A DNA stretch of 64,000 nucleotides from Pantoea sp. 1.19 (GCF_001922585.1 NZ_MRBS01000002.1:248001-312000), one strand, 5' to 3'. Counted from the first letter of the stretch, positions 11,762-21,756 are shown. Numbers and translations: made by a program. Notes: generated from the letters alone by a model not told the origin.

Positions 11762-12199
11762 TTACTGCGTATGATGGTTGGTGTGCGAACCGGGGGATTT
11801 CACCACGACGCGGCGCGAACGCACCGGCGTCCAGTCCAGCGCGCCAATACGCGCGAGGTAAACCAGTCCGGCTAACAGCACCAAAATGAAAATAGCGGCT
11901 TCTGCGAAGCCCACCCAGCCGCTTTCGCGGATAGAGGCTGACCACGCATACAAATAGAGGGCTTCTACGTCAAAAATGACGAAGAACATGGCGACCAGAT
12001 AGAACTTGGCAGACAGGCGTAATTTTGTCGTACCCACCGGCGCAGCGCCGGACTCGAAGGGGGTATTTTTGTAACGTCCGCGGGCGCGACCGCCTAAAAA
12101 CCATGCTCCCGCCAACATCGCGCAGCACATACCCACGGCGACGACCAAAAATACAGCGAATGCCCAGTGATGAGCGATGACTTCTGTGGTTGTTGACAT
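11762..12199 (-). CDS. nuoA: NADH-quinone oxidoreductase subunit A
   Basis: A 145-residue membrane protein with three predicted helices (about residues 12-34, 65-88 and 98-118), near the family's usual length. The loop [39 protein letters not shown] is the conserved NuoA signature that contacts the quinone cavity. It is the first gene of the nuo operon; transcription starts somewhere in the 660-bp region to its right. Confidence 0.98.
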   Translation of the reverse strand: MSTTTEVIAHHWAFAVFLVVAVGMCCAMLAGAWFLGGRARGRYKNTPFESGAAPVGTTKLRLSAKFYLVAMFFVIFDVEALYLYAWSASIRESGWVGFAEAAIFILVLLAGLVYLARIGALDWTPVRSRRVVVKSPGSHTNHHTQ

Positions 12200-12756
12200 A
12201 CTCTCTGCTTACTCATCAAAAGTGGCGCTATGCGTCCTGCTGTAATTATGTTCTGGCAGTTCCACACCACATCGATTGAAGGGAAGGATAAAAAACCGTA
12301 TAAACGCTACTGTTATTCTGTTTAAGCAGCAATTTTATGGGGTTTTTTACTCCTTTCTATAACCTTTTGTCAACTTTGACAAAAGTATCCACACACTATT
12401 TTACACCCGCATCATTTTATTAACATATGGTGCCTGAAAACCAGGCTAAATCGAGTCAGTTACTCACCAGCAGGATGCCAGGCAGGCTTTACGCCCCCGC
12501 TGAAATGTGTCCACAGCGCAGGTATTTTGACAGGATCACACGGCTTTTCCTGTACCTTTACAGGGTTATTTTTTTGATCTGGCACACACTTCAGGCCTTT
12601 TTGGTTAAAAAACAACCACCCCCCTTCCGGTGTCTTGCTGCTTTTTATTCGCGCGATTCGCGCAAAAAAAAAGCCTGACCTCCCTACCGGGCCGAGCGCA
12701 GGGCCGCTGACGCCGCCGGTCACCACCGTTCCGGCTCACCGGCTTTAAGCATAGGC
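12200..12756 (-). promoter_or_regulatory. nuo operon upstream region
   Basis: About 560 bp between the lrhA terminator and nuoA with no supported gene. A clear element is a dyad at 12364-12385, with 10-bp arms CTTTTGTCAA / TTGACAAAAG separated by CT. Its right half on the minus strand reads TTGACA, a consensus -35 hexamer, with A/T-rich candidates for a -10 about 18 bp downstream (TAAAAA). The region 12240-12430 is AT-rich and the part at 12600-12720 has A/T runs. Long nuo leaders with several regulators are known in E. coli; which sites apply here is not shown by the sequence. Confidence 0.6.
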
Positions 12757-12802
12757 AAAAAAAAACGCCTTTTGCCGTGTTAACACAACAAAAAGCGTTT
12801 TT
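12757..12802 (-). terminator. lrhA rho-independent terminator
   Basis: The arms 12761-12781 and 12782-12802 pair over about 20 bp. The few mismatches on the plus strand become G-U wobbles in a minus-strand transcript, and that transcript then runs into nine consecutive U (A-tract at 12757-12765). This marks it as strand-specific for lrhA, whose stop is 57 bp upstream. Confidence 0.88.
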
Positions 12803-12858
12803 GTTCCGGTTTATATCCTGCTCACCTCGATCGAAAAGCGTCAGGCGCCGGATATCCG

Positions 12859-13782
12859 TTACTCTTCTTCATCTTCAAAGGCGTTTTCCTGCGGCGTGAG
12901 CGACAGGTTATAGGGATCGTTGCTGGCTTCCATTGCGTTAAAAATGGCGATGGCCAGCTCGTTGTCGCTTTCCGGGTTGCGACACAGCAGATACTCCGTG
13001 TCGGGCAGTACCGGCAGGCCTTCCACTGCTCCCATTACCCGCAGCTCGGGACTCATCATCTCTACCGGACGCGCGGTAACGCCCAGACCGGCTTTGACCG
13101 CGGCGCGCACGGCGGCCAGCGTGGAGGCCACATAGGAGATGCGCCAGGGGATCCCCGCCTCGTTCAGGTGATCGATGGCCATATCGCGATACGGGCTGGG
13201 TTCGTCCAGCAGCACCAGCGGAATCGCTTCTCCCGGTTGGAAAATATAGTCGGCGGCGCAGTACCACAGCGTCGGTGAAGTCCGCAGCACCTGCGAGGTA
13301 AAGTGTCCCGGGCTGGAGGTGGTGACCACCAGATCGACTTCATTTTGATGCAACATTTCCATCATGAAGGGCTGGCGTTTCACCCGCACGTCGATCGCCA
13401 GCTTGGGGTAGACCGAGGTGACGCGATTGAGCAGGAACGGCAGGATGGTATCCGACGTGTCATCTGAAGCCCCGATTGTCAGTACCCCCTGAACATTGCT
13501 GTACATCAGCGACGTACAGGCCTCATCGTTAAAGCGCAAAATTTTGCGGGCATAGCCCAGCAGCTGAATGCCGTGCTCGGTCAGCAGTTTATTACGACCA
13601 TGGCGGGCAAACAGCTCTTTGCCCACCAGCTGCTCGAGGCGCTGCATCTGCTGGCTGACGGCAGACTGGGTACGGCACACCGCGGCGGCGGCGGCGGCAA
13701 AGGTGTTGAGGTCAGCAACCGCGACAAACGTTCTGAGCAGATCGAGGTCAAGGTTCAGGATCGGACGATTTGCGTTAGTCAT
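12859..13782 (-). CDS. lrhA: LysR-type regulator LrhA
   Basis: A 307-residue LysR-type transcription factor (E. coli 312). The N-terminal winged helix-turn-helix spans about residues 11-72 ([15 protein letters not shown] ... [23 protein letters not shown]), followed by a substrate-binding effector domain. In E. coli LrhA represses flhDC and other motility and fimbrial genes. Its position between nuo and alaA is conserved. The acidic C-terminus (AFEDEEE) is typical. A long AT- and GC-patchy region upstream probably holds its promoter. Confidence 0.96.
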   Translation of the reverse strand: MTNANRPILNLDLDLLRTFVAVADLNTFAAAAAAVCRTQSAVSQQMQRLEQLVGKELFARHGRNKLLTEHGIQLLGYARKILRFNDEACTSLMYSNVQGVLTIGASDDTSDTILPFLLNRVTSVYPKLAIDVRVKRQPFMMEMLHQNEVDLVVTTSSPGHFTSQVLRTSPTLWYCAADYIFQPGEAIPLVLLDEPSPYRDMAIDHLNEAGIPWRISYVASTLAAVRAAVKAGLGVTARPVEMMSPELRVMGAVEGLPVLPDTEYLLCRNPESDNELAIAIFNAMEASNDPYNLSLTPQENAFEDEEE

Positions 13783-14513
13783 ATTATGTTCTTCACTTTA
13801 TAAGATTTTTAACAACTACTACCCTGGTGTTTCCCCGCGGTCACAACGGTGACCGATGGGTTGCGCCGCCCGCCGCCGGTTGGGCGGGCATGCGGCAATG
13901 CTGGTTGTCATCCCCGCCCGCGCCGTTGCCAACGGCAACAGACCGTGGCCCCGGCGCGTTATCGTCGCGCGGTCACTACACAGTGACGAAAACGCGACGG
14001 ATTAATCCATTAGCCACGCAGGTGCAGCGTGACGCAGATAGCGGGAGGACAGCGCCCGCTATACGGCGGGATAATGAGAAGGTAAGGCGATGGTTTCGGC
14101 GTAAAATCAATTATCAGTATGCTGCAATTACCCGGCAAAATATTAAACAAAACTTAATTAAAACCGACTTAATTTGCCAGTCGAATTTTTAGCGAAAACT
14201 GCCCTACACTCCGACAATGCTACTGCTCTCTATCCTGCCACACTGGCGGCTACTTTTTAAGCCTTTCCGACCGGATTCTTTTCAGTAAAGCAGGATTTTA
14301 TTGGCCATGTCGCAGGAATTTACATATCTCGAGATAAAATTGATGGGTACTGACCGGGATGGGATAAAATTCAGACGCCAGATAAGAATAAGACGCAAGT
14401 CCCACAGCGCTATCCGCGCCGGTGGTTCGCGATATCGCCGGCCTTTTTTTGTAAGCTATGATTAACTGTTTCACCGTGCACCGATCGAACCACACCGCGG
14501 CACGACGCGACCG

Positions 14514-14537
14514 GTGATGCCGCCGCGGCGGCATCAC
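14514..14537. repeat. 24-bp perfect palindrome
   Basis: GTGATGCCGCCG is followed immediately by its exact complement, giving 12-bp arms with no spacer. It is GC-rich in an otherwise moderate region. It sits 215 bp before alaA and about 730 bp before the lrhA start. It could be an operator, a cruciform or an RNA hairpin; no adjacent T-tract supports termination, although T-rich sequence begins about 20 bp to the right. Confidence 0.6.
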
Positions 14538-14620
14538 GCGCAAAGACAGATTATTATTTTTTTAAACACCATTAATTCAGAACATTAGCTTGCTTTATTG
14601 AGCAATCCATACATCAATCG

Positions 14621-14688
14621 CTGGTCAGGGGAAGAAAAACCTGTAGAAGCACCAAAGCCTGGCGCAGCCCTTCAAAACCCCTGACCAG
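14621..14688 (+). ncRNA. Candidate structured leader of alaA
   Basis: An 11-bp perfect complement, CTGGTCAGGGG at 14621-14631 with CCCCTGACCAG at 14678-14688, encloses 46 nt that include CCAAAGCCTGGCGCAGCCC. It ends 64 nt before the alaA start codon, so it would fall in the 5' untranslated region. A cis-acting RNA is inferred from geometry only; I do not match it to a named riboswitch family. Confidence 0.4.
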
Positions 14689-14752
14689 AGGAGTACATTA
14701 GGCGGGTTTCGATTCCACGGCAGGAATACACCACAAGTCAAAGGCGATACTG

Positions 14753-15976
14753 ATGACCCTCCCCCTGATTGAAAAATCCAGCAAGCTGGACAACGTCTGT
14801 TATGACATCCGCGGCCCGGTGCTGAAAGAAGCCAAACGGCTGGAAGAAGAAGGTAATAAAGTCCTCAAGCTCAACATCGGCAATCCGGCTCCGTTCGGCT
14901 TTGAGGCCCCTGATGAAATTCTGGTGGACGTGATTCGGAATCTGCCCAGCGCTCAGGGATACTGCGACTCGAAAGGGCTCTATTCTGCGCGCAAAGCGAT
15001 CATGCAGCACTATCAGGCGCGCGGCCTGCGTGATGTCACCGTCGAAGATATCTATATTGGTAACGGCGTGTCTGAGCTGATTGTGCAGTCGATGCAGGCC
15101 CTGCTGAACAGCGGCGATGACATTCTGGTTCCGGCGCCGGACTACCCGCTATGGACCGCGGCGGTCTCTCTCTCGGGCGGTAACGCCGTGCACTACCTGT
15201 GCGACGAGTCCGCCGGCTGGTTTCCGGACCTCGCCGATATCCGCAGCAAAATCACCCCGCGCACCCGCGGGATTGTGATAATCAACCCCAACAACCCCAC
15301 CGGTGCCGTTTACAGTCAGGCGCTGCTGATGGAGATTGTTGAGATCGCGCGCCAGCACAACCTGATCATCTTTGCCGACGAGATTTACGACAAAATTCTG
15401 TATGACGCCGCGCAGCATCATTCGATCGCTGCTCTCGCACCGGACGTCCTGACCATCACCTTCAATGGCCTGTCAAAGACCTACCGCGTGGCCGGATTTC
15501 GCCAGGGCTGGATGGTGCTTAGCGGACCGAAACACCATGCCAAAAGCTATATTGAAGGCCTGGAAATGCTCGCCTCCATGCGCCTGTGCGCCAACGTGCC
15601 GGCGCAGCACGCCATCCAGACCGCACTGGGGGGCTATCAAAGCATCAGCGAATTTATCGTTCCCGGTGGCCGGCTGTATGAACAGCGCCAGCGGGCGTGG
15701 GAACTGATCAACGATATTCCCGGCGTCAGCTGCGTGAAGCCGGACGGTGCGCTGTATATGTTCCCGCGCATTGATCCGAAGAAGTTTAACCTGCACGACG
15801 ATCAGAAAATGGTGCTCGACTTCCTGCTGCAGGAGAAAGTGCTGCTGGTGCAGGGAACCGCCTTTAACTGGCCGTGGCCGGATCACGTTCGTATCGTTAC
15901 GCTGCCGCGGGTTGACGAACTCGACATGGCAATCCAAAAATTTGGCCGCTTTCTCGAAGGCTATCGTCAGGCCTGA
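14753..15976 (+). CDS. alaA: Alanine transaminase AlaA
   Basis: A 407-residue class I PLP-dependent aminotransferase (E. coli 405) that makes alanine from pyruvate with glutamate as donor, in the cytoplasm. Landmarks are the EKSSKLDNVCYDIRGPVLKEA start, the IINPNNPTGAVYS motif, DEIYDKI, and the PLP-lysine region NGLSKTYRVAGFRQGW. The N-terminus has two extra residues (MTLPLIEK) compared with E. coli. The Shine-Dalgarno is weak (AGGCG). It is transcribed away from lrhA, and yfbR follows in the same direction after 110 bp. Confidence 0.97.
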   Translation: MTLPLIEKSSKLDNVCYDIRGPVLKEAKRLEEEGNKVLKLNIGNPAPFGFEAPDEILVDVIRNLPSAQGYCDSKGLYSARKAIMQHYQARGLRDVTVEDIYIGNGVSELIVQSMQALLNSGDDILVPAPDYPLWTAAVSLSGGNAVHYLCDESAGWFPDLADIRSKITPRTRGIVIINPNNPTGAVYSQALLMEIVEIARQHNLIIFADEIYDKILYDAAQHHSIAALAPDVLTITFNGLSKTYRVAGFRQGWMVLSGPKHHAKSYIEGLEMLASMRLCANVPAQHAIQTALGGYQSISEFIVPGGRLYEQRQRAWELINDIPGVSCVKPDGALYMFPRIDPKKFNLHDDQKMVLDFLLQEKVLLVQGTAFNWPWPDHVRIVTLPRVDELDMAIQKFGRFLEGYRQA

Positions 15977-16086
15977 TCGCCGCGCTATACTGAGGACCGT
16001 CGCCTCCCTGCCCTGCGCGGGGAGGCCGGTTGTCACTCTGACGGCGCTGCGGCGTCGCCACCCGCTGTAAGGAATCCGCCGTTCCC

Positions 16087-16686
16087 ATGACCGAGAGCCA
16101 TTTTTTTGCCCACCTGTCCCGCCTGAAGCTGATAAACCGCTGGCCGCTGATGCGCAACGTGCGCACGGAGAACGTCTCGGAGCACAGCCTGCAGGTCGCC
16201 CTGGTTGCCCACGCGCTGGCGGTGATTAAAAACCAACAGTTTGGCGGTGAACTGAATGCGGAGCGCATCGCACTGATGGCCATGTATCACGATGCCAGCG
16301 AAGTGCTCACCGGCGATCTGCCAACGCCGGTGAAATATTTCAACGCGCAAATTGCTCACGAATATAAAAAAATTGAGCAGATCGCTCAGCAGAAACTGGT
16401 GGAAATGCTGCCCGAGACGCTACAGAACGCGTGGCGACCGCTGCTCGACGAGAAGTATCACAGCGCGGAGGAGACCGCGCTGGTAAAACAGGCGGATGCC
16501 CTGTGCGCCTATCTTAAGTGTCTGGAGGAGCTCTCCGCCGGTAATAATGAATTCCGCCTGGCAAAAGCGCGTCTGGAAAAAACCCTGACACAGCGTCGCT
16601 CGCCAGAAATGGACTACTTTATGGCGGTGTTTGTCCCGAGCTTCACCCTGTCGCTGGATGAGATTTCTCAGGACTCACCGCTGTGA
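16087..16686 (+). CDS. yfbR: 5'-deoxynucleotidase YfbR
   Basis: A 199-residue HD-domain phosphohydrolase, the same length as in E. coli. It dephosphorylates deoxyribonucleoside 5'-monophosphates in the cytoplasm with a divalent metal. Metal ligands are visible as H33 (NVSEHSLQ) and H68-D69 (MYHDASEV), with a later aspartate in KQADALCAY. It lies downstream of alaA and is convergent with hxpA, with only 12 bp between stops. The E. coli neighbours yfbS and yfbU are absent here. Confidence 0.96.
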   Translation: MTESHFFAHLSRLKLINRWPLMRNVRTENVSEHSLQVALVAHALAVIKNQQFGGELNAERIALMAMYHDASEVLTGDLPTPVKYFNAQIAHEYKKIEQIAQQKLVEMLPETLQNAWRPLLDEKYHSAEETALVKQADALCAYLKCLEELSAGNNEFRLAKARLEKTLTQRRSPEMDYFMAVFVPSFTLSLDEISQDSPL

Positions 16687-16698
16687 TCCTCACGACAC

Positions 16699-17364
16699 TC
16701 AGCGGGGGGGCGCAACCGTCAGCGCTACGCTTCCGTCTGGGCGGCGGCGCACCGTCAGCTGGGCCAGAGAGTTAAGCAGCAGCGGCAGTTCACCCCGCCG
16801 CGCGGCTTCTGCCGGTACGTTAACGCCCGCCACGTAGCAGCCGGCGTCCAGCGCGGAGGCAATCCCCGCGGCGGCATCCTCAACCACCACGCACGCTTCG
16901 GGCGGCAGCTGCAACCGCGTTGCTCCCAGCAGATAGGGCTCAGGATGCGGTTTGCCGCAGGTAATATCCCCGGCGGTAACCCATATCGCCGGCTCGGGTA
17001 ATGCCGCGGCCCGGTGGCGCGCCCGGGCCACCGGCACGCTGCCGGAGGTCACGATCCCCCACGGAATGCCCTGCGCGTCCAGGCTGTTGAGCAAGGCCAG
17101 CGCGCCCGGCAGAGCGACGATGCCCTCGACGGCCGCCGCTTCAGTCTCTTCCAGCGCGAGAAACTGCTGCTGGATCGCCTCTTCGCTGCAGCCGGCCATA
17201 AAATGGCGCAGCGAGGCCATCGCCGGCTTGCCGTGGATGAACGCCAGCAGCGTGTCGGCCTCCAGTCCCCGTCGGGCGCCCCACGCCACCCAGGCCTGCT
17301 CTACCATCGCCAGTGAATCAACCAGCGTCCCATCTAAATCAAATAAGAATCCCCGATGCGCCAC
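16699..17364 (-). CDS. hxpA: HAD-family sugar phosphatase HxpA (YfbT)
   Basis: A 221-residue HAD-superfamily hydrolase. Motif I is D9-L-D11-G-T with nucleophile D9, motif II is in IVTSGS, and the conserved lysine and acidic motif IV are in GKPHPEPYLL and VVVEDAAAG. E. coli HxpA/YfbT acts on sugar phosphates. The start is GTG at 17364 with GGGAG six bases upstream. The gene is convergent with yfbR and shares strand with yfbV, 108 bp upstream. Confidence 0.93.
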   Translation of the reverse strand: MAHRGFLFDLDGTLVDSLAMVEQAWVAWGARRGLEADTLLAFIHGKPAMASLRHFMAGCSEEAIQQQFLALEETEAAAVEGIVALPGALALLNSLDAQGIPWGIVTSGSVPVARARHRAAALPEPAIWVTAGDITCGKPHPEPYLLGATRLQLPPEACVVVEDAAAGIASALDAGCYVAGVNVPAEAARRGELPLLLNSLAQLTVRRRPDGSVALTVAPPR

Positions 17365-17472
17365 GCGCCGCTCCCGTTCGTTGATTGAGCCCGGATCAGT
17401 GTGCCACAGCGGCCGCCGCGGGAACAGTCACAGCGCACCGCCGGGCGGGGCTGCGGCGCTGCCTGCAAGACA

Positions 17473-17928
17473 TCACAGATCGTCGAGGAAAGTTTTATCC
17501 AGCTGCTTAAAGGCCCGCTTCAGCAGATCGGCCAGCGCCTGATAAGTGGGCTTGCCCTCTACCGGGGCAATCGCCTGCCCCGACTCGGCCAGCCGGGCGC
17601 GCACCTCATGAAACCACTGCAGCAACGTCGGCGGCAGCGGGGTTATCGAACGCTTGCCCAGCCACCACAGCCCCTGCATCGGCAGGCTGCAGGCGAACAG
17701 CGCGGTGGCAATCGCCGGCCCCAGCTGACCGCCCAGCGCGATTTGCCAGCTGAGCGTAAAAATGGCCAGCGGCGGCATCAGGCGAATGGCAAAGCGGGTC
17801 GCGGTGGTGATGCGGTTTTCCGGAAAAACCGGTGCCAGACGCTTATCATTCGGCCAGCTCTTCATGTAGTGCTGCCCGCGCTGGAACAGGCCAAACCAGC
17901 CCACGGAACCGAAGTCGTTATTCGCCAT
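17473..17928 (-). CDS. yfbV: UPF0208 membrane protein YfbV
   Basis: A 151-residue membrane protein, the same length as E. coli YfbV, with two predicted helices (about residues 45-66 and 70-90). In E. coli YfbV is reported to insulate the Ter macrodomain from the left macrodomain; the molecular activity is unclear. The conserved block [16 protein letters not shown]...[13 protein letters not shown] and the end [12 protein letters not shown] are present. I chose the ATG at 17928, which has GAGGT upstream; a TTG four codons earlier is less likely. Confidence 0.94.
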   Translation of the reverse strand: MANNDFGSVGWFGLFQRGQHYMKSWPNDKRLAPVFPENRITTATRFAIRLMPPLAIFTLSWQIALGGQLGPAIATALFACSLPMQGLWWLGKRSITPLPPTLLQWFHEVRARLAESGQAIAPVEGKPTYQALADLLKRAFKQLDKTFLDDL

Positions 17929-18266
17929 GGCTGACCTCAACTTATGTAATAAAAAATAAACAAAATGAGTAATGCGACAACTTTACTTAACTTGATTCAA
18001 AACCTTTTGTCTTTAAGGGTGACTGTGGTTATGCTGAGCGCGTTTTAGGCGGCCCGGGCTTGCTGTCGACACCGGCGACACAGCGCGTTTCCAACCGTAA
18101 TTCACGTAGTCAACCGCAAAGAAACGGTCCGCTACAAGACCTTTCTTCGCCCCCGTACACAAAATTCTGACTGCGATGACGTGAATCATAAATATCCCCG
18201 CTGTTATGCGCTACGCTGATAAGCGGATTGATTTATTTTTAGCCACTTTCAACAACAGGACTTTTC
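17929..18266. promoter_or_regulatory. yfbV-ackA divergent promoter region
   Basis: This 338-bp gap between divergent genes is AT-rich at its left end (17940-18010) and again just before ackA. It should hold the promoters of yfbV and ackA-pta. I see a small dyad, TGTCG...CGACA, near 18063-18080, but no operator I can name with confidence. Confidence 0.6.
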
Positions 18267-19469
18267 ATGTCGAGTAAGTTAGTACTGGTTCTGAACTGCG
18301 GGAGCTCCTCGCTCAAGTTTGCCATCATCGATCCCGCCAGCGGTGACGAATTTCTCTCCGGGCTGGCCGAATGTTTTCATCTGCCCGAGGCGCGGATCAA
18401 ATGGAAATGCGATGGCAGCAAACACGAATCGGCTCTCGGCGCCGGTGCGGCCCACAGCGAAGCGCTGCACTTTATTGTTAACGATATTCTGGCACAAAAA
18501 CCTGAGTTGTCAGCACAAATCGCTGCAATAGGCCATCGCATTGTCCACGGTGGCGAAGCGTTCACCCAGTCTGCCATCATCGACGCGGAAGTGCTGCAGG
18601 GCATCAAAGATGCCGCCTCGTTTGCACCGCTGCACAATCCGGCTCACCTGATTGGCATTGATGAAGCCCTGAAAAACTTTCCGCTGCTGGCAGATAAAAA
18701 TGTCGCCGTTTTTGATACGGCTTTCCATCAAACGATGCCGGAATCGTCCTACCTGTACGCCCTGCCCTACCGTCTCTACAGCGAGCACGGTATCCGCCGC
18801 TACGGTGCGCACGGTACCAGCCACTTCTACGTCTCACGCGAGGCGGCCCGCATGCTGAACCAGCCGGTGGAACAGCTCAACGTGATCACCTGCCACCTCG
18901 GCAACGGCGGCTCGGTCACCGCAATCCGCAACGGTGAGTGCGTCGATACGTCGATGGGCCTGACGCCGCTGGAAGGGCTGGTGATGGGTACCCGCAGCGG
19001 CGATATCGATCCGGCTATCGTGTTCCACCTGCATGACGCGCTGGGCATGAGCGTCGATGCGATCAACACGATGCTGACCAAAGAGTCCGGTCTGCTTGGC
19101 CTGACCGAAGTGACCAGCGATTGCCGCTATGTGGAAGATCATTATGCCAGCGAGGCTGACGCCCGACGCGCCATGGACGTGTTCTGCCACCGCCTGGCGA
19201 AATACATCGGCAGCTACAGCGCGCTGATGGAGGGGCGTCTGGACGCGGTCGTCTTCACCGGCGGTATTGGCGAAAACTCGGCGCTGGTGCGCGAACTGAC
19301 GCTGAAGCAGCTCGGCCTGCTGGACATTGCCGTCGATGCCGAACGCAACCTGGCCGCCCGCTTCGGCAAAGCGGGTTTCATCAACCGCGAAGGTAGCCGT
19401 CCGGTGCTGGTGATTCCCACCAATGAAGAGTGGGTGATTGCCCAGGACGCTGCGCGCCTGACCGCGTAA
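18267..19469 (+). CDS. ackA: Acetate kinase
   Basis: A 400-residue cytoplasmic kinase of the ASKHA fold (E. coli 400) that interconverts acetate + ATP and acetyl phosphate + ADP. The N-terminal phosphate-binding signature [13 protein letters not shown] is intact, as is the second signature ([14 protein letters not shown]) and the C-terminal ATP-site glycines ([13 protein letters not shown]). It is the first gene of the ackA-pta acetate pathway; an AGGAC ribosome site precedes the ATG. Confidence 0.98.
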   Translation: MSSKLVLVLNCGSSSLKFAIIDPASGDEFLSGLAECFHLPEARIKWKCDGSKHESALGAGAAHSEALHFIVNDILAQKPELSAQIAAIGHRIVHGGEAFTQSAIIDAEVLQGIKDAASFAPLHNPAHLIGIDEALKNFPLLADKNVAVFDTAFHQTMPESSYLYALPYRLYSEHGIRRYGAHGTSHFYVSREAARMLNQPVEQLNVITCHLGNGGSVTAIRNGECVDTSMGLTPLEGLVMGTRSGDIDPAIVFHLHDALGMSVDAINTMLTKESGLLGLTEVTSDCRYVEDHYASEADARRAMDVFCHRLAKYIGSYSALMEGRLDAVVFTGGIGENSALVRELTLKQLGLLDIAVDAERNLAARFGKAGFINREGSRPVLVIPTNEEWVIAQDAARLTA

Positions 19470-19475
19470 TCACCT

Positions 19476-19510
19476 CGCCCCGGCCAGCGATGCGTTTTCC
19501 GGCCGGGGCG
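19476..19510 (+). other. ackA-pta intercistronic hairpin
   Basis: A 10-bp perfect stem, CGCCCCGGCC (19476-19485) with GGCCGGGGCG (19501-19510), has a 15-nt loop and starts 6 bp after the ackA stop. Only three T follow (TTTCC), so it would be at most a partial terminator. Stabilising or attenuating the ackA message relative to pta is inferred. Confidence 0.6.
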
Positions 19511-19566
19511 TTTCCGACAGAGGGGCAGCGCGCCGTTGACCCTGCCCCACGCTTAAGAGGTTTATT

Positions 19567-21714
19567 GTGTCCCGAACCATAATGCTCATTCCAACCGGCA
19601 CCAGCGTTGGCCTGACCAGCGTCAGCCTGGGAGTTATCCGCGCGATGGAACGCAAGGGCGTGCGCCTGAGCGTGTTCAAACCGATCGCCCAACCGCGCAG
19701 CGGCGACGATGCGCCGGATCAAACCACCAGCATTATCCGCCGCAACTCCACCATCTCCACCGCTGAACCGCTGCAGATGGGCTACGTGGAGTCGCTGCTG
19801 GGATCCAATCAGCAGGATGTGCTGATGGAAGCCATCATTGCCAACTACCACAGCAGCGCGCACGACGCCGAAGTGGTGCTGGTGGAAGGCTTAGTGCCTA
19901 CGCGAAAACATCAGTTTGCCAACGCGCTGAACTATGAAATTGCCAAAACCCTGAACGCCGAGATCGTCTTCGTGATGGCGCTGGGCAACGACTCGCCGGA
20001 TCAGTTGAAAGAGCGGATTGAGCTGGTGCGCAGCAGCTTCGGCGGCAGCAAAAACAAAAACATCACCGGCGTGATCATCAACAAGCTCAATGCGCCGGTT
20101 GACGATCAGGGCCGTACCCGCCCGGATCTGTCAGAAATCTTTGATGATTCCACCAAAGCCAGCATCGCCAACGTCGATCCGAAACAGCTGTTTGCCAACA
20201 GCCCGCTGCCGGTGCTCGGCTGCGTGCCGTGGAGCTTTGAACTGATTGCCACCCGCGCCATTGACATGAGTCGCCACCTGAACGCGCGCGTCATTAATGA
20301 AGGGGATATCGCCACCCGTCGGGTAAAATCCGTCACCTTCTGCGCCCGCAGCCTGCCGCATATGCTGGAGCATTTTCGCCCCGGATCGCTGCTGGTGACC
20401 TCGGCCGACCGGCCTGACGTGCTGGTCGCCGCCTGCCTGGCGGCGATGAACGGGCTGGAGATTGGTGCGATCCTGCTGACCGGCGGCTACGAAATCGATC
20501 CGCCGATTCAGAAACTGTGCGAACGCGCCTTCCAGACCGGCCTGCCGGTGTTTATGGTCAACACCAACACCTGGCAAACGTCGCTCAGCCTGCAGAGCTT
20601 CAATCTGGAAGTACCGACCGACGATACGCAGCGCATTGAAAAAGTGCAGGAGTACGTTGCCAGCCACATTGACGCCGGGTGGATTGATTCGCTGAGCGCC
20701 GCCTCCGAGCGCAGCCGTCGCCTGTCGCCGCCGGCGTTCCGCTACCAGCTGACCGAGCTGGCCCGCGCGGCCCGCAAGCGTATCGTCCTGCCGGAAGGCG
20801 ACGAACCGCGGACGGTCAAAGCGGCGGCGATTTGCGCCGAGCGCGGCATTGCCACCTGCGTGCTGCTGGGCAATCCGGATGAGATTCAGCGCGTTGCCGC
20901 CGCACAGGGCGTCGAGCTCGGCGCCGGCGTAGAGATCATCGATCCGACGGTGGTCCGTCAGCACTATGTCCCGCGCCTGGTCGAACTGCGTAAAAGCAAA
21001 GGCATGACCGAAGTGGTCGCCCAGGAGCAGCTGGAAGACAACGTGGTGCTCGGTACCCTGATGCTGGAGCGCGGCGAAGTGGATGGGCTGGTCTCCGGCG
21101 CGGTCCACACCACCGCTAACACCATTCGCCCGCCGCTGCAGCTGATTAAAACCGCGCCCGGCAGCTCGCTGGTTTCGTCGGTGTTCTTTATGCTGCTGCC
21201 CGAGCAGGTGCTGGTGTACGGCGACTGCGCCATCAACCCGGATCCCACCGCCGAACAGCTGGCCGAAATCGCCATTCAGTCAGCGGATTCCGCCACCGCG
21301 TTTGGCATTGAGCCGCGGGTTGCGATGATCTCCTACTCCACCGGTAATTCCGGTGCCGGCAGCGACGTTGAGAAAGTGCGCGAAGCCACCCGCCTCGCGC
21401 AGGAGAAACGTCCGGACCTGGTGATCGATGGCCCCCTGCAGTACGACGCGGCGATCATGGAAGACGTGGCGAAATCCAAAGCGCCCAACTCGCAGGTGGC
21501 CGGTCGCGCCACGGTGTTCATCTTCCCGGATCTCAACACGGGCAATACCACCTACAAAGCGGTGCAGCGCTCGGCAGATCTGATCTCTATCGGCCCGATG
21601 CTGCAGGGGATGCGCAAGCCGGTTAACGACCTGTCGCGCGGTGCGCTGGTGGATGATATCGTCTACACCATTGCCCTGACGGCAATTCAGTCAAAGCAGG
21701 CTGAAGGCCAGTAG
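19567..21714 (+). CDS. pta: Phosphate acetyltransferase
   Basis: A 715-residue three-domain enzyme (E. coli 714) converting acetyl-CoA + Pi to acetyl phosphate + CoA. The N-terminal P-loop/DRTGG regulatory region spans about residues 1-380 ([16 protein letters not shown]), and the catalytic PTA domain about 390-712 ([28 protein letters not shown]). The start codon is GTG with AAGAGG eight bases upstream, as in relatives. It is cotranscribed with ackA, and a strong terminator follows. Confidence 0.98.
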   Translation: MSRTIMLIPTGTSVGLTSVSLGVIRAMERKGVRLSVFKPIAQPRSGDDAPDQTTSIIRRNSTISTAEPLQMGYVESLLGSNQQDVLMEAIIANYHSSAHDAEVVLVEGLVPTRKHQFANALNYEIAKTLNAEIVFVMALGNDSPDQLKERIELVRSSFGGSKNKNITGVIINKLNAPVDDQGRTRPDLSEIFDDSTKASIANVDPKQLFANSPLPVLGCVPWSFELIATRAIDMSRHLNARVINEGDIATRRVKSVTFCARSLPHMLEHFRPGSLLVTSADRPDVLVAACLAAMNGLEIGAILLTGGYEIDPPIQKLCERAFQTGLPVFMVNTNTWQTSLSLQSFNLEVPTDDTQRIEKVQEYVASHIDAGWIDSLSAASERSRRLSPPAFRYQLTELARAARKRIVLPEGDEPRTVKAAAICAERGIATCVLLGNPDEIQRVAAAQGVELGAGVEIIDPTVVRQHYVPRLVELRKSKGMTEVVAQEQLEDNVVLGTLMLERGEVDGLVSGAVHTTANTIRPPLQLIKTAPGSSLVSSVFFMLLPEQVLVYGDCAINPDPTAEQLAEIAIQSADSATAFGIEPRVAMISYSTGNSGAGSDVEKVREATRLAQEKRPDLVIDGPLQYDAAIMEDVAKSKAPNSQVAGRATVFIFPDLNTGNTTYKAVQRSADLISIGPMLQGMRKPVNDLSRGALVDDIVYTIALTAIQSKQAEGQ

Positions 21715-21730
21715 CCGGCGCGCATGGCGT

Positions 21731-21756
21731 AAAAAAAGGGGCGTTGCCCCTTTTTT
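21731..21756. terminator. Bidirectional terminator between pta and yfcD
   Basis: A7 then GGGGC-GTT-GCCCC then T6 (21731-21756). The symmetry gives a GC stem with a U-tract on both strands, placed between the convergent ends of pta (stop 21714) and yfcD (stop 21783). Confidence 0.92.

Larger units (their letters stand above)
13783..14752. promoter_or_regulatory. lrhA-alaA divergent intergenic region
   Basis: About 970 bp between two divergent genes with no supported coding sequence. It contains a 7-bp dyad at 13838-13844/13849-13855 (CGGTCAC/GTGACCG), a GTTGCC/GGCAAC hairpin at 13925-13939, an AT-rich block at about 14100-14200 that may hold the lrhA promoter, a perfect 24-bp palindrome at 14514-14537, and a long-range stem at 14621-14688 just before alaA. 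A long untranslated leader for lrhA is known in E. coli, so the size is not itself odd. Confidence 0.6.

Noticed and set aside
12427-12726. Short open frames on both strands in the nuo upstream region
   Set aside because: No ribosome binding site, odd composition, mutual overlap and location in a known regulatory interval; no family resemblance.
13827-14543. Open frames of 81-121 codons between lrhA and alaA
   Set aside because: No Shine-Dalgarno, sequence not protein-like, and they cross palindromes and AT-rich promoter DNA.
20131-21108. 325-codon open frame opposite pta
   Set aside because: Antisense shadow of a conserved gene with no start signal or family match.
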